Positions 51,967 through 61,194 of a stretch of 64,000 bases of DNA are shown here, one piece after another. The notes beneath the pieces are model-generated. The model did not search any database. It was not told where the DNA came from and saw only the letters and a list, made by a program, of their open reading frames with translations. The position numbers and the translations under genes are program-made. Numbering within the stretch: the first letter of the stretch is position 1; each line of letters starts with the position of its first letter. Origin of the DNA: WJKG01 sp964627305 (GTDB lineage Bacteria; Zixibacteria; MSB-5A5; GN15; FEB-12); assembly GCA_964627305.1 (NCBI GenBank), contig CAZVHP010000010.1, positions 1-64,000 on the forward strand. Reading direction: 5' to 3'.

Positions 51967-53961
51967 GTGAGCAAACAATCAGCAAAAGCTTCGACAGGAA
52001 AGGCGACAGCAGTGCACGAGGCGAATGACAAAGTTATTCACGGACCATCGCTGATCACAGAGCACGATGTGTACTTGTTCAGACAGGGCAGCCACTATCA
52101 GCTCTATGATAAGCTCGGCTCGCATCCGATGGAGGTCGATGGCGTTAAGGGTGTCTACTTCGCCGTCTGGGCACCCAATGCCCGCAAGGTGACTGTCATG
52201 GGCGATTTCAATTTCTGGAATCGTGACACCCATGAACTCGGCGTCCGCTGGGACAGCTCCGGCATCTGGGAGGGATTCATCCCCAATATCAAGACTGGCA
52301 CCAATTACAAATACCATGTCGTCTCCGGCAGCAATATGTGGGCGGGCGACAAGGGCGATCCCTTCGCCTTCTGCTGGGAACTGTCGCCCCGGACCGCCTC
52401 GACCGTGTGGGAACTCGATTATGACTGGGGCGACCGGCAGTGGATGCAGGACCGACACCGGGTCAATGCTCTTGATGGACCGATCTCTGTCTACGAGGTC
52501 CATCTTGGCTCCTGGCAGCGTGTTCCCGAAGAAGGAAACCGGTGGCTGACCTACCGCGAACTGGCCCCCAAACTCGCCGAATATGTCAACGACATGGGCT
52601 TCACCCACGTTGAGTTTATGCCCGCAACCGAGCACCCGTTCTATGGTTCCTGGGGATACCAGACGGTCGGATACTATGCCCCCACCACCCGGTTCGGCAC
52701 TCCTCAGGACTTCATGTATCTCATCGACTACCTGCACCAGAACGGTATCGGAGTCATTATGGATATCGTCCCGTCGCACTTCCCCTCCGATGAACACGGA
52801 CTTGTCTATTTCGATGGCACACACCTGTTCGAGCATGAAGATACGCGCAAGGGTTTTCATCCGGACTGGAAAAGCTACATCTTCAATTACGGCCGCAACG
52901 AGGTCAGGAACTTCCTGATCAGCAGTGCCTTGTTCTGGCTCGACAAGTACCATATCGACGGCCTCCGCATCGATGCTGTCGCCAGTATGCTCTACTTGGA
53001 CTACTCCCGTAATGAGGGCGAGTGGATTCCCAACGAATACGGTGGTCGCGAGAACCTCGAAGCCATCAGTTTCCTCCGTCGAATGAACGAAGTTATCTAC
53101 GAGCGCTACCCCGATGTTCAGACCATTGCCGAGGAGTCAACAGCATGGCCGATGGTTTCGCGTCCTCTGTATGTTGGCGGACTGGGGTTCGGTATGAAGT
53201 GGAACATGGGCTGGATGCACGACACGCTCACCTACTTCAGCAAGGATCCGGTCTATCGCAAACATCATCAGAACAACCTCACTTTCAGCCTTTTGTATGC
53301 CTTTACTGAGAATTTCAAGCTGCCGCTTTCACACGATGAAGTCGTTCATGGCAAGGGCTCGCTCCTGAGCAAGATGCCCGGCGATCATTGGCAGAAACGT
53401 GCCAACCTGCGCCTGCTGTTCGGTTACATGTGGACTCATCCCGGGAAGAAACTGCTCTTCATGGGTGGCGAGGTAGGTCAGTGGGAGGAATGGAATCACG
53501 AGGGCAGTGTCTCATGGCACCTGCTGGACTATCAGGAGCACCGCGGTATTCAGCAGTGGCTTCGGGACCTGAATCATTACTATCGCCGTCAACCTGCTCT
53601 GTATGAGCGGGACTTCCATTACGAGGGCTTCCAGTGGATCGACTGCAACGACATCGACAACTGCATTCTCTCCTATCTGCGGCGTGACGGCCAGGGTCGG
53701 CCAACGGTCGTCGTCGTGGCCAACTTCACGCCGGTTGTCAGGCATGGCTACAAGGTCGGTGTCCCGCTTGCCGGCCACTGGGACGAAGTCCTCAACAGCG
53801 ATGCCGAAGTCTATGGCGGCAGCGACCAAGGTAACTGCGGCGGCCTTCACACCCAGCCGCGCGCGCTGCATGGCTTCGATCAATCGGTCGAACTGACCCT
53901 GCCGCCATTGGGAATTGTCGTACTCGAATACCAGGGCAACGACGGTTACCAGGGGACTTGA
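51967..53961 (+). CDS. glgB: 1,4-alpha-glucan branching enzyme
   Basis: Introduces alpha-1,6 branches into glycogen. The 664-residue GH13 enzyme has a carbohydrate-binding N-terminal domain (AVWAPNARKVTVMGDFNFWN), the GSWQR and GYQTVGYYAPTTRFG region, catalytic nucleophile in DGLRIDAVASM (about Asp336), acid/base Glu in TIAEEST (about 389) and the transition-state Asp in LSHDEVVHGKGSL. GlgB proteins with this start lack the extra second N-terminal module. The GTG at 51967 with AGGAAAG 6 bases upstream is the likely start; a longer frame reaches back to 51892 without a Shine-Dalgarno. It heads the sugar-storage operon. Confidence 0.93.
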   Translation: MSKQSAKASTGKATAVHEANDKVIHGPSLITEHDVYLFRQGSHYQLYDKLGSHPMEVDGVKGVYFAVWAPNARKVTVMGDFNFWNRDTHELGVRWDSSGIWEGFIPNIKTGTNYKYHVVSGSNMWAGDKGDPFAFCWELSPRTASTVWELDYDWGDRQWMQDRHRVNALDGPISVYEVHLGSWQRVPEEGNRWLTYRELAPKLAEYVNDMGFTHVEFMPATEHPFYGSWGYQTVGYYAPTTRFGTPQDFMYLIDYLHQNGIGVIMDIVPSHFPSDEHGLVYFDGTHLFEHEDTRKGFHPDWKSYIFNYGRNEVRNFLISSALFWLDKYHIDGLRIDAVASMLYLDYSRNEGEWIPNEYGGRENLEAISFLRRMNEVIYERYPDVQTIAEESTAWPMVSRPLYVGGLGFGMKWNMGWMHDTLTYFSKDPVYRKHHQNNLTFSLLYAFTENFKLPLSHDEVVHGKGSLLSKMPGDHWQKRANLRLLFGYMWTHPGKKLLFMGGEVGQWEEWNHEGSVSWHLLDYQEHRGIQQWLRDLNHYYRRQPALYERDFHYEGFQWIDCNDIDNCILSYLRRDGQGRPTVVVVANFTPVVRHGYKVGVPLAGHWDEVLNSDAEVYGGSDQGNCGGLHTQPRALHGFDQSVELTLPPLGIVVLEYQGNDGYQGT

Positions 53962-54131
53962 GAACAGCAACTGAGCGTCGCGGAGCCTCAGGTTGTCCGC
54001 AGCCAGAGCGGCACCAGGCAAGGGAATGATCTCGCGATGCAGAAGAGTTTAAGGATGAACACGATCTTGCATTGGCCCGGTCTGCATTCAGACACGTACC
54101 CGGCACGGTGCACTCCAGAGAGGCGCGCCGC

Positions 54132-55961
54132 ATGAAAGCAGGCGCCTTCTGCATAGATAATGGCAGATGCCGATTCGTCGTTTGGGCACCACGCCACCAG
54201 TCGGCGACCGTGCTGATTACGCACCCGCGCGAACACACTCTGCCTCTTCGGAAAGCAGATCATGGATACTTCGTCGGTGAGTACGACAATCTCGGCCATG
54301 GCGCCCGTTACCTGATCCAGCTCGACAGCGCCACGCCACGCCCCGATCCGGCCTCGCGCTCCCAGCCCGAGGGCGTCCATGAAGCCTCGGAGGTGATCGA
54401 CCACTCTCTTTTCGCGTGGTCCGATCAGGAATGGCAGTGTCCGCCACTGGACCAAATGATCATGTATGAACTGCATATCGGCACATTCTCCCCCTCGGGC
54501 GACTTCGAGGGGGTCATCACACGGTTGGCCGATCTGCGTGATCTCGGAATCAACGCCATCGAGCTTATGCCTGTGGCCGCCTTTCCGGGAAACCGAAACT
54601 GGGGATACGACGGCGTCTACCCCTACGCCGTCCAGGAATCCTACGGCGGTCCCGCCGGTCTCAAGCGGCTGGTCAATGCCGCCCATCTGAGCGGAATCGC
54701 AATCATTCTGGATGTTGTCTACAACCACCTCGGCCCCGAGGGCAACTACCTGCATGAGTTCGGTCCGTACTTCACGGACAAGTACCGTTCCCCCTGGGGC
54801 TGGGCTGTCAACTTCGATGATGCCGGCAGCGATCAGGTTCGTGAATACTTCATCAACAACGCCCTTGCCTGGTTCGAGGACTATCATATCGATGCTCTTC
54901 GTCTTGATGCCATCCATGGTATCTTCGACATGAGCGCCACCCCGTTCCTGCAGCAACTGGCCGAGCGCACCGACGAGTATGCCCGGCGCGCCGGCCGAGC
55001 CGCGTATCTGATTGCCGAAAGCGATTTGAACGACGCCCGCGTCATTCGACCGCGACCGCGAGGGGGCTATGGGATACCCTGTCAGTGGTGCGACGACTTT
55101 CACCACGCCCTGCACACTCTGCTCACCGGCGAAGGTACCGGCTATTATGCCGATTTCGGTCAACTCGAGGACCTTGCTACGGCCTATCGCCAGGGGTATG
55201 TCTATAACGGGCGCTATTCCATCTTCCGTGACCGACAACACGGCAACACCACTGAGGGGTGCACGGCCGACCAGTTCGTTGTCTTCTCCCAGAATCACGA
55301 TCAGGTCGGCAATCGCCTGAAAGGTGACCGCCTGTCAACGCTGGTTGACTTCGAGACCCTCAAAGTGGCCGCCGGGGCTATGCTCATCAGCGCCAACATA
55401 CCCATGCTGTGGATGGGGGAGGAGTACGCCGAGCCGGCACCGTTCCCCTATTTCATCAGTCACGGGGATCCGGACCTCGTCGAGGCCGTCAGAAAGGGCC
55501 GAGTTGAGGAGTTCAGGCACTTCGGCTGGCAGGAGACCCCGCCCGAACCGCAGGCCGAAGACACTTTCAAAAGCGCCCGCCTCAACTGGTCATTGCGCCA
55601 GACAGGGAAGCACTCGCTTCTGCTGGCGTTTTACAAACGACTGATTGACCTGCGCCGCACCATCGCCGCCCTGGCCGTCCCTGACACGGAGGCACTCGCG
55701 GTTGAGGCCGACCCCTCCCGACCGGTGCTGGCTGTGCGGCGAACGCAACCGGACAGCGAGATACTGTGCATTCTCTGTCTGTCCGACGAAGAAGCACACG
55801 TCCATCCCCGTTTGCTCGCCGGCGCGTACAACCTGCTGCTCGATTCGGCCGACCCACGCTGGGGCGGCCCGGGATCCACCGCGCCGGCAACTCTGCGGAC
55901 CGGGGAGGGGCTGCTGTGCGCTCCGTGGAGCATTGTACTCTATCACAAGGGAAGAAAATGA
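54132..55961 (+). CDS. treZ: Maltooligosyltrehalose trehalohydrolase
   Basis: Releases trehalose from maltooligosyltrehalose made by TreY. The 609-residue GH13 protein has an N-terminal Ig-like domain (FVVWAPRHQSATVLI), the MYELHIGTFSPSGDFEG region, nucleophile Asp in DALRLDAIHGIFD (about residue 268), Glu in YLIAESDLND (about 300) and Asp in SQNHDQVGNRLKGDRL. PMLWMGEEYAEPAPFPYFISH is a TreZ signature. The ATG at 54132 with GAGAGG upstream is chosen. It lies 170 bp after glgB and overlaps the next gene by ATGA. Confidence 0.93.
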   Translation: MKAGAFCIDNGRCRFVVWAPRHQSATVLITHPREHTLPLRKADHGYFVGEYDNLGHGARYLIQLDSATPRPDPASRSQPEGVHEASEVIDHSLFAWSDQEWQCPPLDQMIMYELHIGTFSPSGDFEGVITRLADLRDLGINAIELMPVAAFPGNRNWGYDGVYPYAVQESYGGPAGLKRLVNAAHLSGIAIILDVVYNHLGPEGNYLHEFGPYFTDKYRSPWGWAVNFDDAGSDQVREYFINNALAWFEDYHIDALRLDAIHGIFDMSATPFLQQLAERTDEYARRAGRAAYLIAESDLNDARVIRPRPRGGYGIPCQWCDDFHHALHTLLTGEGTGYYADFGQLEDLATAYRQGYVYNGRYSIFRDRQHGNTTEGCTADQFVVFSQNHDQVGNRLKGDRLSTLVDFETLKVAAGAMLISANIPMLWMGEEYAEPAPFPYFISHGDPDLVEAVRKGRVEEFRHFGWQETPPEPQAEDTFKSARLNWSLRQTGKHSLLLAFYKRLIDLRRTIAALAVPDTEALAVEADPSRPVLAVRRTQPDSEILCILCLSDEEAHVHPRLLAGAYNLLLDSADPRWGGPGSTAPATLRTGEGLLCAPWSIVLYHKGRK

Positions 55962-58387
55962 ACAGATTCGTGTGCTTGCATGGCCACTTCTATCAACCCC
56001 CGCGCGAGAACCCCTGGCTTGAGGAGGTAGAACTTCAGGATTCAGCCTACCCGTTTCACGACTGGAATTCGCGTATCACCGCCGAATGCTACGCCCCGAA
56101 TACGGCCTCTCGCATTCTTGATGATGACCGACGCATCGTCGATATCGTCAACAACTACTCGCGTATCAGCTTCAACTTCGGCCCAACCCTCCTTTCGTGG
56201 ATGGAGCGGCATGAGCCGGCAACCTACGCCGCAGTCATTGAAGCCCACCAGCTCAGCAAGGAGCGCTTCAACGGCCATGGCTCCGCATTGGCGCAGGCCT
56301 ACAATCACCTCATCATGCCGCTGGCCAACTCGCGCGACAAGCGCACTCAGATCGTCTGGGGAATCCGCGACTTCCAGCAGCGCCTCGGTGATCGACCCGA
56401 AGGCATCTGGCTGGCCGAGACGGCGGTAGATATCGAGACCCTTGAACTGTGCGCTGAATACGGTATCCGCTTCACGATCCTCGCTCCCCGGCAGGCCAAA
56501 CGCGTCCGCAAGATCGGCGCCAGGGAGTGGCACGACGTCAGTGGCGATGCAGTCGACCCGCGGCGCGCCTACCGTTGTAACCTGCCCTCGGGAAAGCACA
56601 TCGCCCTGTTCTTCTATGACGGGCCCGTGTCTCAGGATGTCGCCTTCGGCGGCGTCCTCGATGACGGGCATCACTTCGCCCGACGCCTCCTCGACACGTT
56701 CGATGACCAGCCCAATGGCCCCCAGTTTGTGCACGTCGCCACCGACGGCGAAACGTATGGTCACCACCACCGCTTCGGAGATATGGCCCTTGCCTACTGC
56801 CTGTACAGCATCGAGCAAACCGAGGATGTCGAACTGACTATCTACGCCGACTTCCTTGATCGCTATCCCCCCGAATGGGAAGCCGAGATATTCGAGAACT
56901 CCTCATGGAGCTGCGTTCACGGCGTCGAACGCTGGCGCTCCGATTGCGGCTGCAACTCCGGCGGGAATCCCGGCTGGCAACAGCAATGGCGGGCCACCCT
57001 CCGCGGAGCCATGGACTGGCTGCGCGACAGCCTCGCTCTCATCTATGTTGAACACTCCGAAGGCCTGATGGACGACCCATGGAAAGCCCGAGACGGCTAC
57101 ATCGATGTCGTACTCAATCGCTCCGACAAGACCATCAACCGCTTCATGTCCGAGTTCGCCAACGGCGACCCCTCAGCCGCTTCGCGCGTCAAACTCCTCA
57201 AACTGCTTGAAATGCAGCGCCACGCCATGCTGATGTATACCTCCTGCGGCTGGTTCTTCGACGAAATTTCCGGTATTGAAACCACGCAGGTCATCCGCTA
57301 TGCCGCCCGCGCCATGCAGCTTGCCCGCGAGGTCTCCGGAATCGACCTGGAGCCGGCCTACATACGCCTGCTCGAACGCGCCCCATCGAATATCCCCGAT
57401 CTAAAAGACGGCGCGGAAATCTATCGCCGCTACGTGCAGCCGGGCATCGTCGACATGGCCCGAGTCGGTGCACATTATGCCGTTTCATCCCTGTTCTCTG
57501 GCCAGTCCGAGGCTGACGGCGATATCTACGCCTACCACGTGCGAAGTGAGTCCTTTGAGCGGCGCGAACTGGGCCGCCAGCGGGTAGTCGTCGGCAAAGC
57601 GATGCTCAAGTCACGGATCACTTTCGAGGAAACTCCGGTGCACTTTGGCGCCGTCCACCTCGGTGAACACAATCTCCTCGGTGGTGTGCGAGCGAACATG
57701 CCGGCGGAAGACTTCCAGTCCACACAGCAGAAGATTCTCGATGCCTTTGAACACAGCAACCTCGCCGAAGTCATGTTCCTGATCAACGAACACCTAGGCG
57801 ACGAAACCTACTCGCTGAGCCACTTGTTCAAGGACGAGCAGCGCGAGGTCATGCGCCAGATTATTGAGGAGATGCTTGTTGAGGTCGAACATATGTATCG
57901 CCAGGCCTATCATCGCCACTACGCGCTGGTGCAGGCAACCTCCGGGATGAACATACCCCTGCCGCAGGTGCTCTCCACAACCGTCTCCTTCGTGCTCAAC
58001 AGCGACATCCGTCAGGCCCTCAGCCGCAAAGAGCTCGACCTGAATGAACTCAGCCGGCTCTTCAATGAGGCCAGACGCCTGAATGTCGATCTCGAACAGA
58101 CCAGGATCGCATTCCTGGCCAGCGAACACGTGATCGCCCTCATGGAGGCACTTCAGCGTGATCCCGAGAACATCTCCCTGATGCAGACTCTGGAGCAATT
58201 GCTCACTCTTTCTGCGGGGGCCGGGCTTGATCTGGATGTCTGGCAGGCGCAGAACCGCTACTTCAAAATGGCCAGAGAAGGAACACGCGCCACCGCTGCG
58301 GTCGGTGCTCCCGACGATCACGAAAACGCGACCCCGTTGCAGGCGGCCTTTGACCGTCTCGCACAGGCCCTCAAGGTGAGTCTGTAA
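55958..58387 (+). CDS. GH57 family glycoside hydrolase with DUF3536 region
   Basis: An 809-residue cytoplasmic alpha-glucan-active enzyme. The GH57 catalytic region is at the N-terminus: HGHFYQPPRENPW (about residues 8-20), nucleophile motif GIWLAETAVD with Glu154, and HVATDGETYGHHH with Asp263 as acid/base. The C-terminal half matches the DUF3536 module. Specificity is unproven; related enzymes act on alpha-1,4-glucans or as branching/debranching activities. It overlaps treZ by 4 bp (ATGA) and is followed 5 bp later by treY, so it probably takes part in the same maltooligosaccharide-to-trehalose pathway. A longer reading frame upstream overlaps treZ and is rejected. Confidence 0.9.
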   Translation: MNRFVCLHGHFYQPPRENPWLEEVELQDSAYPFHDWNSRITAECYAPNTASRILDDDRRIVDIVNNYSRISFNFGPTLLSWMERHEPATYAAVIEAHQLSKERFNGHGSALAQAYNHLIMPLANSRDKRTQIVWGIRDFQQRLGDRPEGIWLAETAVDIETLELCAEYGIRFTILAPRQAKRVRKIGAREWHDVSGDAVDPRRAYRCNLPSGKHIALFFYDGPVSQDVAFGGVLDDGHHFARRLLDTFDDQPNGPQFVHVATDGETYGHHHRFGDMALAYCLYSIEQTEDVELTIYADFLDRYPPEWEAEIFENSSWSCVHGVERWRSDCGCNSGGNPGWQQQWRATLRGAMDWLRDSLALIYVEHSEGLMDDPWKARDGYIDVVLNRSDKTINRFMSEFANGDPSAASRVKLLKLLEMQRHAMLMYTSCGWFFDEISGIETTQVIRYAARAMQLAREVSGIDLEPAYIRLLERAPSNIPDLKDGAEIYRRYVQPGIVDMARVGAHYAVSSLFSGQSEADGDIYAYHVRSESFERRELGRQRVVVGKAMLKSRITFEETPVHFGAVHLGEHNLLGGVRANMPAEDFQSTQQKILDAFEHSNLAEVMFLINEHLGDETYSLSHLFKDEQREVMRQIIEEMLVEVEHMYRQAYHRHYALVQATSGMNIPLPQVLSTTVSFVLNSDIRQALSRKELDLNELSRLFNEARRLNVDLEQTRIAFLASEHVIALMEALQRDPENISLMQTLEQLLTLSAGAGLDLDVWQAQNRYFKMAREGTRATAAVGAPDDHENATPLQAAFDRLAQALKVSL

Positions 58388-58392
58388 CGCTC

Positions 58393-61194
58393 ATGCGTAT
58401 TCCCACTGCCACATACCGCCTGCAGATGCGGCCTTCATTCGGCCTGAACGAAGCCGCTGAACTGGTGGACCTTTTGCATGATCTGGGCATCTCCGATGTG
58501 TATCTGTCGCCGATCTTCGCGTGCGTCCCCGGCAGTGAGCACGGCTATGACCTCGTCGATCCCCTCGCCCTCAACGAGGAGGCAGGAGGGATGCCAGCGG
58601 CCAGGAAGCTTCACGAAAAACTCAGTCAGCGGGGTATGGGCTGGTTGCAGGACATTGTCCCCAATCACATGGCCTACAACTCCAATAACCGCATGCTCAT
58701 GGATGTCCTTGAAGACGGCCCCGCCTCGGAGTTTGCCCACATCTTCGACATCGACTGGGAACATGTCTTCGAGGGGCTACGGTCAAGAGTCCTCACGCCC
58801 TTTCTCGGCAGTTTCTACGGCGAATCCCTCGAGCGCGGAGAGATCAGGCTTGAATACGGTGAAGCCGGCCTGAACATTGTCTACTATGACCTGCGCCTGC
58901 CCGTGCGCATTGAATCCTATGTCCGTGTCTTCACCCACAGTCTCCAGGCGCTTGAGGCTGCCCTCGGGCAACAGCACCCCGATCTGATTCGCTACCTCGG
59001 CACCGTTCATACCCTTGACGATCTCCCGCAGGGCAAGAGACGCGACGATCGCTACCGACGGATCCGCCTGTCCAAGAGACTGCTCTGGGAGCTGTATACG
59101 ACCAATGAGCACATCCGGCAGTTTATCGATGACACACTGGATACTTTCAACGGCACGCCCGGCGATGCTGACAGCTTCAACGAACTGGATCACCTGCTCA
59201 ATGAGCAGTACTTCCGGCTCGCGTTCTGGAAGGTAGCATCGCAGGAGATTAACTACCGACGCTTCTTCACCATCAATGACCTCATTTGCGTCCGTGTCGA
59301 AGACAAATCCGTATTCGATCAGACCCATCAGCTCATTCACCGAATAACAGAAGGCGGGATATTCACCGGACTGAGGATCGATCATATCGACGGCCTTCTC
59401 GATCCCGGTTGCTACCTCGAGTGGTTAAATCAGGCCGTGCCGGACCGATACATCGTTGTTGAGAAGATACTCGAGGACGGTGAAACCATACCCGACACAT
59501 GGGATGTCTGCGGCACCACCGGCTACGACTTCCTCAACGTTGTCAATAAGCTCCAGTGCTGCCGCCGGAACCGGCAGGCATTCGACCGGCTGTACGGCCA
59601 ACTGACCGGTGTCAGAGTTACATGGCAGGATCTGGTTGCCCGCAAGAAGCGACTGATGATCGACAAGCACCTGGCCGGCAACATTGAAAATCTCGCCCAC
59701 CTGCTCAAACGCATCTCCGGTCGCAACCGCCACGGCAACGACATCACGCTCTACGGCCTGCGACGGGCGCTCGTCGAAGTCATGACGTACTTCCCGGTCT
59801 ATCGCACCTACGCCACCCAGAGGCATTTCACTGAAACCGACCGCGCCTATATCACACAAGCCGTCACCCTGGCCCGGAAACACAACCCCGCCCTGTTGTA
59901 TGAGCTGGACTTCCTCCGACACTTCCTTCTGCTCGACCACAGCGCTATGGCTACAGAACAGGAACGCGAGCAGGCCATCGATTTCCTCCTGCGCTTCCAG
60001 CAACTCACCGGCCCGCTGATGGCCAAGGGGGTGGAAGACACCTGCCTGTACATCTATTACAGGCTGCTGTCCCTCAACGAGGTCGGCAGCGACCCCAGTT
60101 GCTTCGGAATCTCCCGGGAGACATTCCATAGCTTCAATGAACGACGCCGAGCTACCCACCCCCACAGCCTGAACACCACGGCCACTCATGACACCAAGCG
60201 GGGAGAGGATGCCCGATGTCGTCTCAATGTCCTCAGCGAGATTCCCGACGAGTGGGAGAAGCACGTCCGTCTCTGGCGCCGCCTCAACACCGGCCGCAAG
60301 GTCGTTCAGGGAGCCAAAGCACCGGATAAGAACGATGAGTATTTCCTCTACCAGACCCTTGTTGCATCCTGGCCGTTCTCTGAAGACGAGTACCCGCAGT
60401 TCATCCAGCGGCTGCAACAGTATGCTGTGAAAGCGGTCCGGGAAGCAAAGGTCCACACTGCCTGGATCAAGCCCGATGCCGCCTACGAGCAGGCCTTCAC
60501 CGGCTTCATTGAACACATCCTCACTCCCGGCGATGGTAACCGCTTTCTGGAATCATTCGTCCCATTCTGGCGAAGCATCGCCTGGTACGGCATGCTCAAT
60601 TCGCTGAGCCAACTGGTTCTCAAGATCACCAGTCCGGGTGTGCCGGATTTCTACCAGGGATCCGAGTTGTGGGACTTCAGTATGGTTGACCCCGATAACC
60701 GACGTCCAATCGCCTATCAGGCGCGGCGCGAGGCCCTCACCAAAATCGACCAGCTCGGGCACCACGACCACGATGCCCTGCTCAAGGAGCTGCGTGACAC
60801 CATGTACTCCGGACACATCAAGATGTTTGTCACTCAGCGTGGACTGAAACACCGGACAGCGCACCGCGACCTCTATGACTCCGGGGACTACCTGCCGCTG
60901 GAAGTCGCCGGTCCGCACGCTGAGCATGCGGTCGCCTTTGCCCGATGCCATCACGACCAGTGGTCCCTGATCCTGACCCCGCGGCTGTTGACCTCGCTTG
61001 TGCAGGAAAACCAGTTTCCGCACGGCCGCGCCATCTGGGAGTCAACCTGCGTGCGCCTGCCAGAGCAGGCCCCCCGACAGTGGAACAATGTGTTCACTCA
61101 CGAACAACCAAACTCCAGCGACGGTGTTCTTGCCGTCGCCGAGCTGCTGACGGACATCCCCGTCTGTATTCTTGAGGGAAGAAACGATGACTAA
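58393..61194 (+). CDS. treY: Maltooligosyltrehalose synthase
   Basis: Isomerises the reducing-end glucose of maltooligosaccharides to form a trehalose end, the first step of the TreYZ route. The 933-residue GH13 enzyme shows the start IPTATYRLQM, then LQDIVPNHMAY, the nucleophile in GLRIDHIDGLLDP (about residue 325), the acid/base Glu in VEKILEDGE and TATHDTKRGEDARCR with the third carboxylate. SPGVPDFYQGSELWD near the C-terminus is typical. It starts 5 bp after the GH57 gene and overlaps malQ by 8 bp. Confidence 0.95.
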   Translation: MRIPTATYRLQMRPSFGLNEAAELVDLLHDLGISDVYLSPIFACVPGSEHGYDLVDPLALNEEAGGMPAARKLHEKLSQRGMGWLQDIVPNHMAYNSNNRMLMDVLEDGPASEFAHIFDIDWEHVFEGLRSRVLTPFLGSFYGESLERGEIRLEYGEAGLNIVYYDLRLPVRIESYVRVFTHSLQALEAALGQQHPDLIRYLGTVHTLDDLPQGKRRDDRYRRIRLSKRLLWELYTTNEHIRQFIDDTLDTFNGTPGDADSFNELDHLLNEQYFRLAFWKVASQEINYRRFFTINDLICVRVEDKSVFDQTHQLIHRITEGGIFTGLRIDHIDGLLDPGCYLEWLNQAVPDRYIVVEKILEDGETIPDTWDVCGTTGYDFLNVVNKLQCCRRNRQAFDRLYGQLTGVRVTWQDLVARKKRLMIDKHLAGNIENLAHLLKRISGRNRHGNDITLYGLRRALVEVMTYFPVYRTYATQRHFTETDRAYITQAVTLARKHNPALLYELDFLRHFLLLDHSAMATEQEREQAIDFLLRFQQLTGPLMAKGVEDTCLYIYYRLLSLNEVGSDPSCFGISRETFHSFNERRRATHPHSLNTTATHDTKRGEDARCRLNVLSEIPDEWEKHVRLWRRLNTGRKVVQGAKAPDKNDEYFLYQTLVASWPFSEDEYPQFIQRLQQYAVKAVREAKVHTAWIKPDAAYEQAFTGFIEHILTPGDGNRFLESFVPFWRSIAWYGMLNSLSQLVLKITSPGVPDFYQGSELWDFSMVDPDNRRPIAYQARREALTKIDQLGHHDHDALLKELRDTMYSGHIKMFVTQRGLKHRTAHRDLYDSGDYLPLEVAGPHAEHAVAFARCHHDQWSLILTPRLLTSLVQENQFPHGRAIWESTCVRLPEQAPRQWNNVFTHEQPNSSDGVLAVAELLTDIPVCILEGRNDD

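Noticed and set aside
55766..55957. N-terminal extension of the GH57 frame
   Set aside because: It lies in treZ; the family starts at MNRFVCLHGHFYQPP, with an ATGA overlap at 55958.
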